From assembly GCF_030123325.1 (NCBI RefSeq), contig NZ_CP126106.1, forward strand, positions 4,864,001 to 4,928,000: DNA of 64,000 nt, given 5' to 3'. This DNA is from Peribacillus simplex. Its GTDB lineage: Bacteria; Bacillota; Bacilli; Bacillales; DSM-1321. Positions 60,565-64,000 of the stretch are shown here, one piece after another (the first letter of the stretch is position 1; every line of letters starts with the position of its first letter). The notes beneath the pieces were generated by a model. That model had not been told where the DNA came from and made no database searches. It saw only the letters and a program-made list of their open reading frames with translations. Both the position numbers and the translations under genes were made by a program.

Positions 60565-61908
60565 TTGGCTACTAGAGTACCATTTTCATTTATATTGGTT
60601 ATTGGTTTAATGTTATTTGCTCTATTTTTTGGGGCAGGAAATTTAATTTTTCCACCAATGCTTGGTCAATCAGCAGGAATGAATATCTGGTCGGCAAATG
60701 CAGGGTTTTTAATAACAGGAGTTGGCTTACCGTTACTTGGTGTGTTAGCACTTGGTTTTTCGGGGAAAGATGATTTACAGTCGTTAGCAAGTCGGGTCCA
60801 TCCTGTATTCGGCATTGTATTCACAACCGTTCTTTATTTAGCCATTGGTCCTTTATTTGCTTTGCCTAGATCAGGAAACGTTTCTTTTGAAATCGGTGTA
60901 AAACCTTTTTTGTCCGACAATCCAGGCTCTGCACCTTTACTTATTTTTACCATCATCTTTTTTAGCATTACGTGCCTTTTTTCGATCAATCCCGCGAAAG
61001 TTGTCGGAATTGTCGGGAAAATATTAACACCAATCAAGATAACGTTCATTGGAATCTTAGTAGTGGTTGCTTTTAAACATCCAATCGGGGATTTTCAAGC
61101 ACCTATTAAGAATTATTCAGTTCAACCATTTTTTAATGGGTTTAGAGAAGGGTATTTAACAATGGATACGCTTGCATCTTTTGTTTTTGGCATCATCATC
61201 ATTAATGCCATTAAAGAAAAAGGTGCTAAAACAAAAAAACAAATTATGGTTGTTTGTGCAAAAGCAACTGGGATTGCTGCCTTTTTCCTGGCAACCATGT
61301 ATTCAGCTCTTTCTTATATGGGTGCTTCAAGTGTAGAAAAACTTGGGCACCTGGAAAATGGAGGCACCATCTTGGCAAAAGTCTCGGATTATTATTTTGG
61401 AGCTTATGGCGGGATATTATTAGGATTAATGATTACAGTAGCTTGTTTAACAACAAGCGTAGGACTTGTTACATCTTGTTCTTCATTCTTCCATAAACTA
61501 TTTCCAAAGGTACCTTACAAAACAATTGCTATTAGTTTATCTATTTTCAGTGCAATAGTTGCCAATATTGGGCTGACACAGTTAATCGCTGTTTCCATTC
61601 CTCTATTAACAGCTATTTATCCATTAGCCATTGTATTAATTTTCTTGACATTTTTTCATTCTTTATTTAAAGGGAAAGCTGAAGTGTATCAAGGAAGCTT
61701 ACTTTTAACATTTATAATTAGTTTATTTGATGGATTAAATCGAGCTGGCATACACTTTTCTTCCATTAATAATTTTTTTAATGAAATTCTTCCTATGTAC
61801 GATGTCGGACTGGGGTGGATCATTCCCGCAATTGTTGGAGGATTTATTGGATTTAGCAGCAGCATACTACGAGGGAAATTCGGTCTTAATCCCCCAACCA
61901 GTAGTTAA
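60565..61908 (+). CDS. brnQ: Branched-chain amino acid carrier BrnQ (LIVCS family)
   Basis: 447 aa, about 12 helices. Opens GLMLFALFFGAGNLIFPPML, the family signature, and contains FVFGIIIINAIKEKG and MTVACLTTSVGLV-like segments. Start TTG 60565 follows GGAGG by 8 bases. It imports Leu, Ile and Val with a cation. A CodY box lies 50 bp upstream, and a terminator follows 15 bp after the stop. Confidence 0.93.
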   Translation: MATRVPFSFILVIGLMLFALFFGAGNLIFPPMLGQSAGMNIWSANAGFLITGVGLPLLGVLALGFSGKDDLQSLASRVHPVFGIVFTTVLYLAIGPLFALPRSGNVSFEIGVKPFLSDNPGSAPLLIFTIIFFSITCLFSINPAKVVGIVGKILTPIKITFIGILVVVAFKHPIGDFQAPIKNYSVQPFFNGFREGYLTMDTLASFVFGIIIINAIKEKGAKTKKQIMVVCAKATGIAAFFLATMYSALSYMGASSVEKLGHLENGGTILAKVSDYYFGAYGGILLGLMITVACLTTSVGLVTSCSSFFHKLFPKVPYKTIAISLSIFSAIVANIGLTQLIAVSIPLLTAIYPLAIVLIFLTFFHSLFKGKAEVYQGSLLLTFIISLFDGLNRAGIHFSSINNFFNEILPMYDVGLGWIIPAIVGGFIGFSSSILRGKFGLNPPTSS

Positions 61909-61922
61909 GTAAATATTAAAAT

Positions 61923-61960
61923 AAGGTCAACCCAGTGATTCTTTACTGGTTGACCTTTTA
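61923..61960 (+). terminator. Intrinsic terminator of brnQ
   Basis: AAGGTCAACCCAGT and ACTGGTTGACCTTTT, then AAAA. Confidence 0.88.
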
Positions 61961-62087
61961 AAATTGTATGTCGAAGCCAGGAACTCCCTAGTTCCGCGGA
62001 TAATGAAAGACATCACCATAACAATCGTTTTAGTAATTAATCTACTAAAAAGGTTACTTAACGTACCTTTTTCAGTACAATCATATT

Positions 62088-63020
62088 CTATTTATTTTTG
62101 GCTTTAAGGGCCTTAATTACTTCTTTTGTTGTCTCAGCAATAAGGTCGTCGTTGTAATCGGCATCTTTTTTATCACGACTTGAAAGTACAGCAAGAACAA
62201 TAGGATCTCCTTTTGATGGCCAAATGATCGAAATGTCATTTCGCGTACCATATGAGCCTGCTCCAGTCTTATCAGCCACTACCCAACCTTTCGGCACTCC
62301 AGCACGAATTAACGCATCTCCAGTAGTATTTCTCTTCATCCAATCTATTAAAAGTTCACGTTTCTCAGTTGGAAGTGCATCTCCCAATGTAAAAGCCTGA
62401 AGACTGGTAGCAAGTGCCCTTGGTGTACTCGTATCATGAGTTTCACCAGGATTGACTTCATTTAAGTCTGGCTCAAATCGCTCAGGGTTGGTAACATTAT
62501 CCCCGATTTCCTCCAGTGCCTTTTTAAACCCAGTCGGTCCCCCCAGTTGTTTAAGGATAAGGTTTCCAGCAGTATTGTCACTGTATCGAAGAGAAGCATC
62601 AGAAAGCTCCTTAAGAGTCAGCCCCGTATCAACATGCTTTTCTGTAATCGGATTATAATTGACAAGATCTTCACGTGTATAGGTAATTCTTTGATTAAGA
62701 TCTTCTATTGATTTCTGTTGTAAAAGTGCTCCTACAGCAAGAGCCTTATGAGTGGATGCATAAGCAAAACGCTCATCTGGATGATAGGCTACTGTTTGGT
62801 TTGTACCAGTGTCCAACGCAAAGACACCAAGTTTAGCATCAAATTTTTCTTCAAGCTTAGCAAAAGCATGATTATTGGCAGTTTCTTGTTTTTTAGGTTT
62901 AGTTAATTCAGCATTAACGCTATTGTTTGAACAACCTACAAGCGTTGCACATGAAAGAAATAGAACTGGCACAATTTTTCTGAATGCGGAAGTACTAAAA
63001 ATGTTGCTCAATGATTTCAT
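62088..63020 (-). CDS. bla: Class A beta-lactamase, lipoprotein form
   Basis: 310 aa from ATG 63020 (9 bases after AGAGG). Lipobox LVGC with Cys30. Active-site motifs: S89-T-H-K92, S146-D-N148, omega-loop Glu182 in FEPDLNE, K250-T-G252. These match penicillinases of Bacillus (PenP/BlaZ type). Divergent to blaR1; three dyads of BlaI type in the shared control region show that it is inducible by beta-lactams. Confidence 0.95.
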   Translation of the reverse strand: MKSLSNIFSTSAFRKIVPVLFLSCATLVGCSNNSVNAELTKPKKQETANNHAFAKLEEKFDAKLGVFALDTGTNQTVAYHPDERFAYASTHKALAVGALLQQKSIEDLNQRITYTREDLVNYNPITEKHVDTGLTLKELSDASLRYSDNTAGNLILKQLGGPTGFKKALEEIGDNVTNPERFEPDLNEVNPGETHDTSTPRALATSLQAFTLGDALPTEKRELLIDWMKRNTTGDALIRAGVPKGWVVADKTGAGSYGTRNDISIIWPSKGDPIVLAVLSSRDKKDADYNDDLIAETTKEVIKALKAKNK

Positions 63021-63175
63021 AAGATTCAACCTCTTTCTAAAATATATTTATTCTCCTGGGATAGCAGCCGGCTCTTTAACTCTTGCACCCTATCTTTTGT
63101 TCATGATGCAGACCTCCTGATTATTTGATTAGACTCTTATGTACGAGTTGAAAAAACCAAGGAGTCTTAACGGAT

Positions 63176-63221
63176 TACATTTGTAGTCTTGTTACATCTG
63201 TAGTACAGTATTACATATGTA
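63176..63221 (-). promoter_or_regulatory. Three BlaI-type operators between bla and blaR1
   Basis: TACATTTGTA (63176-63185), TACATCTGTA (63193-63202) and TACATATGTA (63212-63221), each a TACA-n2-TGTA dyad, spaced 17 and 19 bp. They are the kind of site BlaI dimers bind to repress both divergent genes. Confidence 0.88.
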
Positions 63222-63321
63222 ATCAAATAAAGTCAATTTTATTTTTTTAACCTCAAGCCACTATAAATATGCTATATACCTGTTTTTAAAATTTAAAAGT
63301 CGAGAGTAGGTATTGAATGAT

Positions 63322-64000
63322 ATGTTTTTAACTCATTTTATAATAGGTCTATTGGTGTCTTCATTTTCCGTTGCTGTCATTCTGCTTATACGAAAATGGT
63401 TTGGAAGACAATTAACAGCAAAATGGCACTATCATTTGTGGATGTTTCTTTTCATGGCTTTAGCACTTCCATTCATACCCACTGATTTATATAATTTTAG
63501 TACTCTCTTTAGCGGTGGGGATGCATATCAGACTAATGCACCCAGCTCTAATATGAAAATAACTGGAACTGATATGATACAAGGCCTGCACCTAATACAA
63601 GACTTTTCTGTATCGGTCAATCGGCCGGACCTGTCCTTACTTAATATTGGAGTGATGGGTTTATGGATGTCAGGGATGCTTTTATTTACCTTTACTCTGG
63701 TTCGTGGATGGCTCACACTTAGAAGGATAAAGAATTATTCTTCTCCGTTTTCCAATCAAGAAGTTCTCGTGCTTTTCGAGGAATGCAAGAAAAGACTACA
63801 GATTAAAAAATCAATAAAGATTGTTATTTCGAAAAGAGTCCAATCTCCAATGATATTCGGACTTTTTCAAACATATATCGTCTTACCTTCCCAGCATGAA
63901 AACTGGCTTAGCTTGAAAAATTACGAGTATATCTTTCTTCATGAACTGAGTCACTATAAAAACAAGGATTTGCTGACGAATTACGTGATATTGTTCTATC
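63322..64000 (+). CDS. blaR1: BlaR1-type beta-lactam sensor / M56 peptidase (3' end outside window)
   Basis: The frame is open from ATG 63322 to the window end (226 codons). It begins MFLTHFIIGLLVSSF with several membrane helices and reaches the zinc-peptidase motif HELSHYKNKD at residue 207. The C-terminal penicillin-binding sensor domain is beyond the window. No blaI lies between bla and this gene, so blaI, if present, should be downstream. Confidence 0.9.
   Translation, partial: MFLTHFIIGLLVSSFSVAVILLIRKWFGRQLTAKWHYHLWMFLFMALALPFIPTDLYNFSTLFSGGDAYQTNAPSSNMKITGTDMIQGLHLIQDFSVSVNRPDLSLLNIGVMGLWMSGMLLFTFTLVRGWLTLRRIKNYSSPFSNQEVLVLFEECKKRLQIKKSIKIVISKRVQSPMIFGLFQTYIVLPSQHENWLSLKNYEYIFLHELSHYKNKDLLTNYVILFY

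Overview
The window looks like a chromosomal segment of an AT-rich, endospore-forming Bacillaceae member (Bacillus, Peribacillus or Neobacillus type). Supporting signs are a CotA-type spore-coat laccase, a CsaA homologue, a CodY-like box before brnQ, a bla/blaR1 pair with BlaI-type operators, Bacillus-like ribosome binding sites, frequent TTG/GTG starts, and many IS110 and IS3 elements. Most genes lie on the minus strand. No rRNA, tRNA or CRISPR array was seen.

Layout. 1-9 kb: haloperoxidase-like gene (cut by the window edge), an IS110 element, two alpha/beta hydrolases, an aminoglycoside-phosphotransferase-fold kinase, a histidine phosphatase and two tiny membrane proteins. 9-16 kb: IS110 copy A, a DUF1259-like protein, a secreted peptide, a serine hydrolase and an IS3/IS150-group element. 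16-18 kb: a short leader peptide plus alternative hairpins in front of an EamA transporter and csaA. 18-28 kb: VOC, DedA and PQQ-type dehydrogenase (bracketed by two GC-rich palindromic repeats), cupredoxin, 5'-nucleotidase, and a divergent PaiB/MocR pair. 28-45 kb: acetyltransferases, YczE-like permease with a broken MarR neighbour, isochorismatase, DinB, a TetX-like monooxygenase with its own TetR regulator, an ECF sigma/anti-sigma pair, an ArsR-MFS operon and a secreted HAD phosphatase with a terminator in its leader. 45-64 kb: a saccharopine-dehydrogenase-like gene, SET protein, IS110 copy B, class A penicillin-binding protein, CotA, MFS, a secreted NucA/NucB-domain protein, BrnQ, class A beta-lactamase and the start of blaR1.

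The most striking feature is an interspersed repeat of about 75-90 bp (here called the GTTAG repeat; consensus edges CCTGCCCCGTTAGTTCC and GCACCCGTTAGTT). About 24 near-complete and 15 partial copies occur, all in the same orientation. Read on the minus strand each near-complete copy is a hairpin followed by a run of T, i.e. an intrinsic terminator. Minus-strand genes typically stop within about 20 bp of a copy, and the hairpin sequence differs between copies while pairing is kept. Both full copies of one IS110 element sit at the same base inside this repeat, and three other IS110-family sequences also abut copies. The repeat therefore seems to be both a genome-wide terminator cassette and an IS110 landing site.

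The second main candidate is the region 16309-16454, which has the four-segment layout of a translational attenuator (as in inducible erm and cat genes) but controls an EamA-family exporter. Many gene fragments (SDR, sigma-54 regulator, MarR, GNAT, MocR, IS110) show that this is a fast-changing accessory region rich in detoxification and resistance-type genes.
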